The notes below the pieces were generated by a model. It made no database searches. It saw only the letters and a program-made list of their open reading frames with translations, and was not told the DNA's origin. A stretch of DNA of 64,000 nucleotides from Ctena decussata (lineage: Eukaryota > Mollusca > Bivalvia > Lucinida > Lucinidae): assembly GCA_963989385.1 (NCBI GenBank), contig OZ022502.1:8338501-8402500 (forward strand). The letters are read 5' to 3'. Below, piece after piece: positions 10,845 to 21,452 of the stretch. Each line of letters begins with the position of its first letter. Position 1 is the stretch's first letter. Position numbers and translations under genes: made by a program.

Positions 10845-11697
10845 AGTATCAGCTTCATCCCTCTAATGGCCTCTGAGGAGAAGATTTTGTAATACTTTTT
10901 CAAAAATTTACCCAAGTTCTTTTACATTGGCAACCCGTTATGCCCGTTATACCCGTTATGCCTTCTGGGGAGCAGATTTTTTAATTTTTTTTCTGAAATT
11001 TACCCATATTTTGCATTGGCAACCAATCAAATTTAGTGATTTGGTCAAAATTCAAATGAATCATAGAGGACTACTCAAGAAACATTTCTGTACAAATAAC
11101 TGCAATGAAATAGCAAAAATAACTGCAATGAAATAGCAAAAATTGCCAATTTCAATTTTTCCCATTATATGTCAATGGAAATTATAAGTTGCCATAGCAA
11201 CCAAACTGCTAAAGCAATTGCAATGAAAAACAGTATTTTATAGAGGCTAGTACTAAGATCCTTTCTGTAAAGTTTGAGGTATATTGGCCCCCCAGTTTCT
11301 GCGTAGATGATTTTTCAAATATTTTTCTAATTTTAACTGTTCGGTTGCAATGGCAACCAATCAAATTGTGCAACTTGCCTAAATTTAATGATGCTGGTTG
11401 AGGATTACTCAACGAACATTTCTATGAAAGTTTTGTCAAAATATTTGCGTAGACACAGCAATAAATGCAAATTTTCCATTTTGCCATTATAAGTAAAAGG
11501 CAACCTTAAGTTCCCATAGCAACCAAACTGCTAGAGCAATTGCCAAGAAAAATAGTACTTTTATAGAGGCTAGTACTAAGATCCTTTCTGTGAAGATTAA
11601 GCTTTATTGGTTGCATAGTTTCTGAGATAATTAAACTTTGAATATTTTTTTTCTATTTTTAACCATTCCGTTGCCATGACAACCAGCAATATCGGCT
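10845..11697 (+). mobile_element. Truncated P1 core (X-box units)
   Basis: Contains the TATCAGCTTCATCC, GGCAACCAATCAAATT, CAATGGAAATTATAAGTTGCC and GTACTTTTATAGAGGCTAG blocks of the element at 7368, in the same orientation. Both P1 ends (5' mini-hairpin and 3' hairpin) are missing. One exact GTTGCCATAGCAAC palindrome lies at 11188-11201. Confidence 0.75.
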
Positions 11698-12184
11698 TTA
11701 AACGTTTTGAAGAGAAAGATTGTAAACAATCTCACACATAACTTATGCCACTTTCTCTTCCTCACACCAAAATTACATCAGTATGCCAGAATGACCAACT
11801 TTGCTGTTTTATTGGTAATCAAAACGACAAGTCTTAGATGAACAGAAACATGGTGTTTTAGGGCACACTGAATCATCTTCAAATATTGCAAAGGCTTTAG
11901 TAAAGGTTTAATCCAGAAATGGAACAAAATTCAACAGCATTTGATGAATAAAACATCAGTGAATGCGACGCAGGAAGGCCCATGCGTTACGATTTGATCT
12001 TGTGAATTTTAATTTTAGGGGTACGCTCCATGATGAACGCAAACTTAATGGAATACACAATAAAATGCCACGAAATTTAGCAAAATGACAGAAAAGGTGT
12101 CAATCTAGATATCTCTTGCGTTTCAAATATTTATCTTAAAATTTCTAAAAGATATTTCCAAAAAACTAAGTGTTGCGTTTTTAA
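11698..12184. other. Nothing recognised
   Basis: No ORF, RNA gene or repeat recognised. It may include the left part of repeat X, whose next piece is at 12818. Confidence 0.5.
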
Positions 12185-12815
12185 ATGTACCGAGTAATGT
12201 ATGTTATTGAAGGGAATATAATTCTGCAATTAAGACCTGAGTCAAAGTTCTGTTTCCTTTATGCACATGTTCAATGCATGTCTGAACTGTGTTGCAAGTT
12301 TCAACTCCCTGCATTAAATACTGTAGAAGGAGTTGCGGAGACACAAACAGTACTACCAGTGTGAAATATGGTCAAAATATGTATGTTATTGATTGAAGGG
12401 GACATAATTCTGCAATTAAGACCTGAATCAAAGTTCTGTTTCCTTTATGCACATGTTCAATGCATGTCTAAACTGTGTTGCAAGTTTCAACTCCCTGCAT
12501 CAAATACTGTAGAAGGAGTTGCGGAGACACAAACAGTACTACCAGTGTGAAATATGGTGAAAATCTGTATGTTATTCAAGGGGACATAATTCTGCAATAA
12601 AGACCTGAATCAAAGTTCTGTTTCCTTTAAGCACACGTTCAATGCATGTCTGAACTGTGTTTAAAGTTTCAACTCCCTGCATCAAATATTGTAGGAGGAG
12701 TTGCGGAGACAAGAACAGTACTACAAAGTGTGACGGAAGGACGTACGGACGGGCGTATGGACGGACAAGGGCAAAACTATATGCTCCTCCCCACTTCGTG
12801 GCGGGGGCATAAAAA
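12185..12815 (+). mobile_element. Pearl-like element, family P5 (5' end not seen)
   Basis: Three tandem units of about 185 bp (starting near 12185, 12368 and 12555) share TATGTTATTGAAGGGGACAT, ATTCTGCAATTAAGACCTGA and GAAGGAGTTGCGGAGACA. A GGACG-rich microsatellite follows at 12721-12770. The 3' hairpin is TATGCTCCTCCCCACTTCG paired with CGGGGGCATAAAAA. A matching 5' motif (ATGCCCCCG) was not found, so the left end is probably lost. It abuts repeat X at AAAATAGAAAG. Confidence 0.7.
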
Positions 12816-12817
12816 TA

Positions 12818-12850
12818 GAAAGTAAACTTGTATTTTTCTTGGAAATAAAA
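12818..12850 (+). repeat. Repeat X, copy 1, left piece
   Basis: AATAGAAAGTAAAC..GTATTTTTCTTGG matches 33896-33935 and continues at 16499 once the inserted P1 element is removed. This uninterrupted copy elsewhere in the window serves as an empty-site reference for the insertion. Confidence 0.7.
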
Positions 12851-13097
12851 CCAGAGGACCATTGGTCCTGTAGCTCACCTGAGTCCATTCCTCCACAGCA
12901 CTCAGGGGTAAGTAACTCTAAGGCAAATTGTACAATATGACAGAATTTTGAAGTCTGCTTCTTGAGAACATTTCTGTAAAACTTTTGTCAAAATATCTAC
13001 TGTAACACAGAAATAAATGCTAATTTACATTTTTCCCATTATAAGCCTATGGAAACTTAAGTTGCCATCGCAACAAACCACATGGGCAACAATATTA

Positions 13098-14188
13098 AAC
13101 AAGAATTCCGCAGAATACTATGTCGCACCTGCCTTGCTCTTCCACAGTGGCAGAGATCATGGTTAGATTAGGTTTGATGAATTCATGTATAAAAATTTGA
13201 GCGAACTGGACTTGCAAGCTAAGAAGGATGCAATTCTGGACATAAAATTCAACAGAGTATGAAATAATCATTAAAAGTATACAGATGCCAGGTTGACCTA
13301 CAAATTTCCAAAGCCAACAGAGCATCAAATATACATCAAGCCAAAGGTTTGATGCTTATAACATAGTGTTTAAAAACAAATGGACTTAAACTTTAGGGTC
13401 AATGCAATGTTGGAAGTAAAATTTCACAAAGTCAGCAGCCCTTAAGATAAAGGTCAAGGGCAGAAGGAAGTGCAACATCCCTTGAGACCTTTTTATGAAG
13501 AAACTTTTTGCCAGGTTTGATGATTCTAGGTATCGTACTTGAAGAGAAATGGACTTACAGGCTAGGGTCGATGTAATTTTTGGTGTGAAATTTTACAAAG
13601 TCAGCAGAGGGTTAAGTATAGGTCAAGGGTAGAAAAAAGTGCAACATGCCTCAGGAACATTCTAAGAAGAAACTTAGTATCAGGTTTAATGATTGTAGGT
13701 ATCATAGTTTGAGAGAAATGGACCTAAACACTAGGTTTGAGGTAATTTTGGACATTAAATTTTACGAAGTCAGCAGAGCATGAAATATAGATCAAGGATA
13801 GAAAAAAGTGCAACATACCTTGAGAACATTCTTAGAAGAAACTTTATACCAGGTTTGATAATTGTAGGTATCATAGTTTGAGAGAAATGGACTTAAACAC
13901 TAGGGTCGAGGTGATTTTGGACATTAAATTTTACCAAGTCAGCAGAGAGTGTAATATAGGTCAAGGGTAGAAAAAAGTGCAACATACCTTGAGAACATTC
14001 TTAGAAGAAACTTTATACCAGGTTTGATGATTGTAGGTATCATAGTTTGAGAGAAATGGACTTAAACACTAGGATCGAGGTAATTGTGGACGGACGGACG
14101 TACCTACGGACTGACGGACGGAATGACTGACGGACGGACGGACAGAAAAGTGAACTCCTATATCGCACCTTGCTAAAGCAGGTGCGAC
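13098..14188 (+). mobile_element. Complete pearl-like element, family P4, nested in P1
   Basis: The element starts AACAAGAATTCCGCAGAAT, then ATGTCGCACCTGC. It holds about five units of roughly 170 bp with GTCAAGGGTAGAAAAAAGTG, CAGGTTTGATGATTGTAGG and GAGAGAAATGGACTTAAACA blocks. A GACGG microsatellite occupies 14090-14145. It ends with TATCGCACCTTGC-TAAA-GCAGGTGCGACA, whose descending strand inverts the 5' motif. It interrupts a P1 core unit at an A|A site (AATATTA / AATAGTAATTC). Confidence 0.85.
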
Positions 14189-14523
14189 AAAAATAGTAAT
14201 TCAATAGAGCCTATTACTAAGATCCTTTCAGTAAAATTTCAGGTTTATCGTCCAATTAGTTTCTGAGTAGAAGATTTTAACAATTTGGTTACCATGGCAA
14301 CCAGCCAAATTGTGCCATTTGCATAAATTTCATGCGGTTGCTAGAGGACTACTCCAGGAACAATTCTGTAAAAGTTTTGTCATAATATCTGCAGCGATAT
14401 AGCTATGAATGAAAATTTTCAACTTTCCTATTATAAGTCAATGGCAACTTAAAGTTCCAACAGAAACAAAACTACTGGAGCAACTGCCATGAGAAACAGT
14501 ATTTTTATAGAAGCTAGTATTAA

Positions 14524-15062
14524 AGGTAGGTTCCTGGACTAGCGAAAGCCATTATGTTCACAAAATAATTTTGTCTTTTTCTGAGTAGTATTGAACTCTT
14601 TTATTTTTCTGAATTTGTTGCTACTGAAAAAAACATCAGATGTTGAAGAAAATAGTCGTTTTCCCTTTTGGTTTATTTTCTTTCCTTGGAATTCCAGTTC
14701 TAAAAATGACTATGTATATTATGTCTATATGTTCGCGATTTCTGATGCCATTCTCCAAAGGTCAAATTTTCTTGCAGTGAGCTCTCCTAGAGGTCCTGGC
14801 ATGGCGGATGGATTAAAACTATCCCAAAATGCAACGCAGCATGACGTCAGCTGCGCTATCTATTTTTGGCACGAACTAAAAATAGCGCTAACTGGTGTGC
14901 GAAGCAGAGTTAGGAAACCCCTTGCAAAACAACTTTTCTAATATTTTTTTTATTTACACTTTTAAGTTAAACTTATTCATTTCCTTTTTATAAGCGTTTT
15001 CCGACAACTTGGATGAAAGATCATCAAAAGTATGATGCATTCCAAAGTACAGGAATCTACCT
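14524..15062. mobile_element. 539-bp MITE with TTAA target duplication
   Basis: The ends are AGGTAGGTTCCTGGAC and, inverted, AGGTAGATTCCTGTAC. TTAA flanks both sides (14520-14523 and 15063-15066), and the flanking P1 unit is continuous when the element is removed. TTAA duplication is typical of piggyBac and Kolobok superfamilies; which one mobilised it is unknown. A 116-codon ORF inside (14591-14941) lacks any known domain and is likely chance. Confidence 0.8.
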
Positions 15063-16498
15063 TTAAGATCCCTTTTGTAAAGTTTGAGCTGTATCGGTCG
15101 CATAGTTTTTGAAATGATTTTTTAACAGTTTTTCAATTTTTCCGTTGGCATGGCAACCAGCCAAATTATGCAATTTGCATAAATGTAATAAGGCTGCTTG
15201 AGGACTACTTAAGGAACATTTCTATGAAAGTTTTGTCAAAATATCTGCACTGACATAGCAATAAATGCAAATTTTCTATTTTGCCATTATAAGTCAATGG
15301 CAACTTTAAGTTCCAAAAGCAACCAAACTGCTAGAGCAATTACCAAGAAAAACAGTACTTTTATAGAAGCCAGTACTAAGAGCCTTTCTGTGAAGTTTGA
15401 GCTTTATTGGTTGCATAGTTTCTGAGGAGATGATTTTTGAATATTTTTTCTATTTTTAATCATTCGGTTGCCATGGCAACCAGCCAAATTGTGCAATTAA
15501 CATCAATTACATGTGGTTGATAGAGGACTACTCATGGAACATTTCTGTAAAGTTTTGTCAAAATATCTGCACTGACATAGCAATAAATGCAAATTTTCTA
15601 ATTTGCCATTAAAAGTCAATGGCAACTTGAAGTTCCCATAGCAACCAAACTGCAAGAGCAATTGCCAAGAAAAACAGTACTTTTATAGAAGCCAGTACTA
15701 AGATCCTTTCTGTGAAGTTTGGGCTTTATTGGTTGCATAGTTTCTGAGAAGATGATTTTTGAATATTTTTTCTATTTTTTTATCATTCGGTTGCCATGGC
15801 AACCAGCCAAGTTGTGCAATTGACATAAATTTCATGTGGTTGATAGAGGACTACTCATGGAACATTTTTATGAAAGTTTTGTCAAAATATCTGCACTGAC
15901 ATAGCAATAAATGCAAATTTTCTATTTTGCCATTATAAGTCAATGGCAACTTTAAGTTCCCATAGCAACCAAACTGCTAGAGCAATTGCCAAGAAAAACA
16001 GTACTTTTATAGACGCCAGTACTCAGATCCTTTCTGTGAAGTTTGAGCTTTATTGGTTGCATAGTTTCTGAGAAGATGATTTTTGAATATTTTATCTATC
16101 TTTAATCATTCGGTTGCCATGGCAACCAGCCAAATTTTGCAATTGACATAAATTTCATGTGGTTGATAGAGGACTACTCAAGGAACATTTCTGTAAAAGT
16201 TTTGTCAAAATATCTGCAGTGACATAGCAATAAATGCAAATTTTCAATTTTTCCCATACAAGTCAATGGAAACTTTAAGTTGCCATAGCAACCAAAGTTC
16301 TGAAGCGATTTGGATAAAAACAGTATTATTGGTTCCCCCTGCCTATAGATGCTATATATGAAATTTGGTTACAATGGGCCTTGTAGTTTCAGAGGAGATG
16401 TCGTCTGAAAATGTTGACAGACGGACGGACGGACGACGTACGACGGATGCCTACCTATACTATAAGCTCACCTGTGAGCCTTCGGCTCAGGTGAGCTA

Positions 16499-16744
16499 AC
16501 AAGCCTAATACACACCAAAATTTACCTAATTTTGACCATAATTCTGCAGAAATTACCAAAATACAGACTGTTTATCATGAGAATAGTTAAGGGCTGGACC
16601 AAATATCAATTTTAAGTGTAGATAAGTCATACTGAACACTGGCGGTGGGTTAAATTGCCATTTTAGTGTTTAGTGAGTTGGACTGAAAACTGTAAGAGTA
16701 ATGGCTGACCATCACAAATGTTCGTGACGGAAAACCGTAAGTCC
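16499..16744 (+). repeat. Repeat X, copy 1, right piece
   Basis: Aligns by eye with 33936-34176: TACCTAATTTTGACCATAAT, GAATAGTTAAGGGCTGGACC, GTGAGTTGGACTGAAAAC, GGCTGACCATCACAAAT and the terminal AGTCCCCAGACTG. An inverted copy of this end occurs at 30543-30596. X is therefore probably a TIR element with end CAGTCTGGGGACTTA. Confidence 0.75.
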
Positions 16745-16753
16745 CCAGACTGG

Positions 16754-17010
16754 TCAGGATAGGTTATCTGCCCTTAAAGGAATAAATTTCGTCAATATTT
16801 TGACATGGACAGACAGAAGGGATATTTTGCAATTGTTATGTGTCATAACATACATAATTTTAGCATTCTTATACAACAAAACAGGAGTTTTTTTGAACTT
16901 GATCCGCTGCTGTAGAGTCCTCTGTATATATCTTTCAGTTCTCCAGGCAAGCAAGAAAATATTCATGCTTGTACAATGGACTCGACAATATCGGATCATC
17001 GACAGTATCG
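16754..17010. repeat. Dispersed repeat Y, copy 1
   Basis: Shares GATAGGTTATCTGCCCTTAA, the GACATGGACAGACAGAAGG block, GTTATGTGTCATAACATAC and CAAAACAGGAGTTTTTTTGAA with 23429-23592. The right side (GTACAATGGACTCGACAATA to TATCGGATCA) is an inverted version of the words GATCCGATACTGTCG and GAGTCCACTGTA near 23393 and 23577. The boundaries are approximate and no protein is encoded. Confidence 0.65.
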
Positions 17011-17114
17011 GATCACTCTTAAGTTATCACCCACTTTTCTCACAAATGAAGCAAATATTTTTTACCATTATATTACAGTCATCAAGTTAGACCAATGTCA
17101 AAGTGCAGGGTGAA

Positions 17115-17384
17115 TGATTGAATGAATGATTTGTTGCTTTAATAACGTCTGTGGTAAACAGCTAAGGTCAAGTCGGGACGGTCAGTTAACCTGACCACAC
17201 TATTCCTGGGCAGGCGTAGACCTCCTAAGCCGTTAACCAGTACTAAGTGCACATACTTTCGCCAGTAACTGACAACTGCCTTTCTTGAATCAGCGGATGG
17301 AGTATGTGGCCAGACCGGGTTTCAAAGCCAGGACCTCTAACTTATGAGTCAGGTGCCCTACCGATTGCGCTAAGTGCCCCGGCT
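17115..17384 (-). repeat. Full-length tRNA-Met SINE with 15-bp target duplication
   Basis: AAAGTGCAGGGTGAA flanks both sides (17100-17114 and 17385-17399), the signature of a non-LTR-type insertion. On the minus strand the head reads AGCCGGGGCACTTAGCGC, the anticodon loop reads CAT and the B-box region is slightly altered (GGCTTTGAAACC). The body and the ATTGATT-like tail match the copies at 207 and 45331. It has no coding capacity. Confidence 0.9.
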
Positions 17385-17399
17385 AAAGTGCAGGGTGAA

Positions 17400-18247
17400 A
17401 AATTCGATCGAAATCTGCGACTGTGAAACCAGTCAGAGTTGTTGAAAAGTTTGGCCCCTCTTCAGCGGCGCTTGCATTTTGCCTGTTGCTCGGTACCCCC
17501 CAAAATAGGTTTTGGTTATTTAAACTATTTTATCATAAGGCGATTGAAACCAATTTTACTTTGTTATGTGTCCTGGCATCCTTAATATTGCAGGCAGTCA
17601 TTATTTTTGTGACATCCCAGTATTTGCTGAAACTTAAGACTTGAAAAGTGGGGCATCTATGTGCGACAGTAACGGATCATTATATAATCTGAACTAAAAC
17701 ACAGGCCTCAGCTGGAAAACTGTATGTTGGATGTATGATCTGATGCTGAAAACATGTCATAAATCGACTACCTGAGTGGCTGCTGTGTCTTCTTTCAAAT
17801 AAGATCAGTATAAAACTAAGACAGCATCTTTTTTGTAAAATATCCCCCATCCCACGCCCCACACGCTAGCGTATGATAATGAAGGATATGCGTAGCACAA
17901 CTATAAGCTTCTGATAAACATTCTGAAGAAACATTCAAGATCAACTCGCATGTGTGTGAACCCAATAATGACTGGCGTTCATCGGATGGACATCTGTATA
18001 CATTGTAGGCTCAGACTAATGCTGGAGAACTTGTTGAATGACCAAGTAGTGCTTATACAGATTGCATTGAACTATCGTTAAGGCGGAAAATCACCGTAAA
18101 TGTATCCCTGATCAGACACTACGGTCTTATCAGGGTCTACACTTTGCAAAGGCAGATTATTTTCTTTACTGTTTGAGTAGTTTCGTGCTATGGGGCGCTG
18201 GGAATTTTTGAGTTAAGAATTTTTGGCATGCTTGTACTGTTGTATAC
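17400..18247. other. No gene seen
   Basis: Short ORFs of 60-73 codons only. TGCGACAGTAACGGATCA near 17660 resembles the GATCCG..ACTGTCG words of repeat Y, so more of that repeat may be present in decayed form. Confidence 0.5.
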
Positions 18248-18253
18248 ACTCAA

Positions 18254-19827
18254 CAGTGTTAGAAATAAGGCCCAGACAGCGACTTGTCCAATGGGCAACC
18301 TGAAATGAATTTCAACTTGTCCGCCAAGATTTCAACTTGTCCCCCTGTATTTCATTGCAATTAAACCGTTTACATGTCATTTTCTTCCAAAGTCACGTAA
18401 GTAAACATAGTCCAAAAATGCTCTCCCTTTCTAAGACACTAAGCATGAATTCATGAACTTCAGAGATAACTGACCAACAGTTTTGATCACAACTACCTAA
18501 TCACCCATACCGAAATAAGGTACGAAAAAGGTACAAAATTTTGTGCCTTTTCTGTACCTTTTATGTGTCTTTTGAATGCAGGTACAAAAAAGTATACCTT
18601 TCATGTACCCCAGTGATAACTTAGACAATTTTCCATGTACTTTTTGTGTGCCTCTATCGAACTTAGTCATTTTTTTTGATGTGCCTTTATTGTACCTTTG
18701 CAGTCTTAGTTTTATTTCCATGAACCTTTTGAGTGCCTATGTTGAACTTAGCCAGTTTTCATTGTGCCTTTTTTGTACCTCGAAAAACTTAGACATTTCA
18801 CTGGCTCTTTTACTTGCAAATGAAGACTTAGTTCTTTTCTGATGTACCTAAAATGTACCTTACGTGGAGCTGTAAGCAGATGTTATTAATTACATATGCA
18901 GTCATATTCTAATAAACTCAGAATCTGCATCTACTGTCTTTCAATGAAATATGACACATTTATAGTGGCCATTAGGCTGTCTTTGACCCAACCTCAGAGA
19001 GCTTTGCAGCTTGGATTAATTAACACATCTGAAAACTTGCACATATTTTGGTCAGTGTGCAGTTTCTAAAGGATCTTTATAGAGTGATGGTGTGTGTTAT
19101 AGTCTGGATAATTTTACCTTTCTTGAATAAAATGTATTCTGATTTGGTTAAAAATGAAGAACAGCACTCTTCTAATGGCTGATAATCAAGTAACTGGTAT
19201 TAGTCACATGTGTTTTTCTTTTCTTATAATGCATGGGAATAGTACAGAATATTTTAGCTTGAAATACATGTCCTGAGATTGTTATCATTTTCAAAAAGTT
19301 CATTAATTTTAAAGAAACTTTACATATTTTTGAATACTAGATGAACTAAAGTGCTATATGAAGAGAAGATAAATGCAACTAATAATATTTATGACTCAGG
19401 ACTTGCAGCTTTTTCCTAAACAGTATGTTGATCTGCAAACATTTATTGGCATTAGATTCAATTTTTACTCGAAGGAACATAATTTTGAAAATTAATAATA
19501 AAAAAAATGTGCTCATTGTGCAGAAATTCACTCAGGTTGGAAGCACTTTTCCATCAACATAAACTTTTAACTGAAAATATATATATATGTGATAAGTAAT
19601 TTAAGAAAAACTGAGTGAAGAAATGAAAGTGTAAGATATCTGAAAGCTACACTGTCATATTTATTGGCGAATACAAGAGAAATTATGGATTTACAAATGA
19701 TGTAAAACACTTCAGATGGAAGCGAATTCCATTCATAAAAACATTTGTGAAAAGAGCAGGAATCGGTATTTTCTTTTGGCAGTTTTGTATACCTTTTTAG
19801 TGCCCGTAAAAATATATAAATTTTGTA

Positions 19828-19859
<32 letters not shown>

Positions 19860-21281
19860 GATGTGGGTATCTACTAAATATCTTCCTTAGTCCCTAAAAG
19901 TATTTGAAATATGTAGTTATGTTTTCTACCATATTAGTCCTAGTAAACACCCAAGGATGTTGCATTTTACGAAAGGCGGCATTAATTAGAGCCTAAAGAG
20001 TACTTAGCAGATCAGCCACTGCCAAAATATAAATTTACAATAAACAGTATTAGTGTGAATGTATAAACTTTCAGATGGAGCAATTTTACTACTTTCCCTT
20101 GTTTTGCCTCCCTTCACAGGGTCCCACTATTCAAGACAAAAACTCACTCCTCTAGGAGCAAATAATTTCCTTGAATAGTGGGCCTTATTTGAAGGGTTGC
20201 ATCCTGCATGACAGAAAACAGAAATTCATGCTGTTCCCCTGATGGAAAACATGGAGTTTAGCAAATTAAGGTAACATTATTACTGGAAAAGGCAAACCGG
20301 GGAACGTTTATTAGAGCAGGGGCATTTATTAGGATTAATACTGTATATAAATCTTTTGGTCAATTCATGTGCCTATAATGTACCCTGGCTTCTGCATGTG
20401 ATTGGTCTGTTTACTGTTTATATGCCTTAAATGTCCCCAAGGTATATCCAAGATACAGCTTATGATTGGTCAGTTATTTTAAGAAAAATTTTTGATTTGT
20501 TAGCAAGTGTACCGGCAATATACCTCAGGTACATTAAAGGTACATAGTATGATTGGTCAGTTTCTGTACCTATAATGTACCCCAGGTAGATTATAGGTAC
20601 ATTTCACAAGTGGGCTATCAATGTACCTGAAATATACCTGCATACATTTGATTGATCAGTATCTGTACCTATAATGTACTTCAGGTACAAAAAGGGCACA
20701 TTTTTATTCACTGTCTCCCTAAAATGTACCCCAGGTATATTTTGGGTACATCAGGTACATATTAGGTACATCAGGTATGCTTTATGTACATCAGGTACAC
20801 ATTAGATACATCAGGTACACTTTAGGTACATCAGGTACACTTTAGGTACATCAGGTACACTTTAGGTACATCAGGTACACATTAGGTACATATTGGGCAC
20901 CTGGGTACATTTTAGGTACATATGTACCTATTTTGTATCAAATTGGCTACATTTTAGATGTTTTTGGCAATTTTGTACAAAATAGGTATACCTTTTTTGT
21001 ACCTATGAAAATGTACCAATTTTGTACCTTTTTTCCATGTGGGCATTTTCACAGCGCTACTTTGACTGGGAATATTTTTATTTTTCCTCCTAAAAAACAC
21101 TATATTGGTGGGTTTCAAACTTCTCATGCAAAACTTCAAAACAAGACATGAAATAAAGTTATTTTCCAGAATTTACCAGAATTATAGGTTGTCCAGGGGG
21201 CAACTTTCCAAGACTATCAGCTTGCCCCCAGCAAATTTAACCCGTGTTGGGCAAGTGGGCAATTGCTTATTTCTAACACTG
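18254..21281. mobile_element. 3.0-kb TIR element with GGTAC arrays
   Basis: The left end CAGTGTTAGAAATAAG and the inverted right end CAGTGTTAGAAATAAG are identical over 16 bp, and ACTCAA flanks both (18248-18253 and 21282-21287). Subterminal words such as GACTTGTCCAATGGGCAAC and GGGCAAGTGGGCAATTGC are similar but imperfect. The interior is crowded with GTACCTTT / AGGTACAT words on both sides (18500-18860 and 20390-21030), a poly-T tract (about 19830-19859), and no ORF above 90 codons. It is non-autonomous. A six-base duplication is unusual for hAT despite the CAGTG start; the superfamily is undetermined. Confidence 0.75.
20741..20925 (+). repeat. Tandem ~20-bp AGGTACATCAGGTACACTTT array
   Basis: About eight to nine units of AGGTACATCAGGTACACTTT with few changes, inside the TIR element. 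The same GGTACA word occurs at lower density through the whole 3 kb element. Spacers are not unique, so this is a minisatellite. Confidence 0.9.
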
Positions 21282-21452
21282 ACTCAACTTTTATTTAACA
21301 GATATAACCGTTGCTGGTGAAGGACCACATGAAAAATATCGATGAAAGGCCATAAATGTTGTCTCTGAGAGTTTAATTGGACCAACTGTTTATGTAGCAA
21401 AATTGTTTAAGCCAAGAAGGTTGGCAGAATACCTCGGAGAAACTCTCTTATA

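Larger units (their letters stand above)
12851..16498 (+). mobile_element. Large pearl/HINE-like P1 element with nested insertions
   Basis: The 5' end is CCAGAGGACC-ATT-GGTCC followed by AGCTCACCTGAG; the 3' end is AAGCTCACCTGTGAGCC paired with GGCTCAGGTGAGCT. The core has about seven units of ~325 bp with X-box palindromes (exact at 15467, 15790, 16113, 16279; near matches at 14288 and 15144). A GACGG microsatellite lies near 16418-16440. Two later insertions lie inside: a P4 element (13098-14188) and a TTAA-flanked MITE (14524-15062). The host is repeat X: GGAAATAAAA and ACAAGCC rejoin to match 33925-33942. No protein is encoded. Confidence 0.85.

Noticed and set aside
12572..12862. 96-codon minus-strand ORF
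   Set aside because: It spans the P5 tandem units, the ACGG microsatellite and the 3' hairpin, so it is not a gene.
14591..14941. 116-codon ORF as a gene
   Set aside because: It lies wholly inside the TTAA-flanked MITE, has no domain, and the composition shifts along its length.
18576..18842. 88-codon ORF in the GGTAC element
   Set aside because: It is the translation of GTACCTTT-type repeats with no conserved motif.
20741..20925. CRISPR-like array
   Set aside because: The ~20-bp units are contiguous with no unique spacers, and the sequence is eukaryotic transposon DNA; it is a minisatellite.
18254..21281. Assignment of the GGTAC element to hAT
   Set aside because: The CAGTG start fits hAT, but the flanks match over six bases (ACTCAA) and not eight, so the superfamily was left open.
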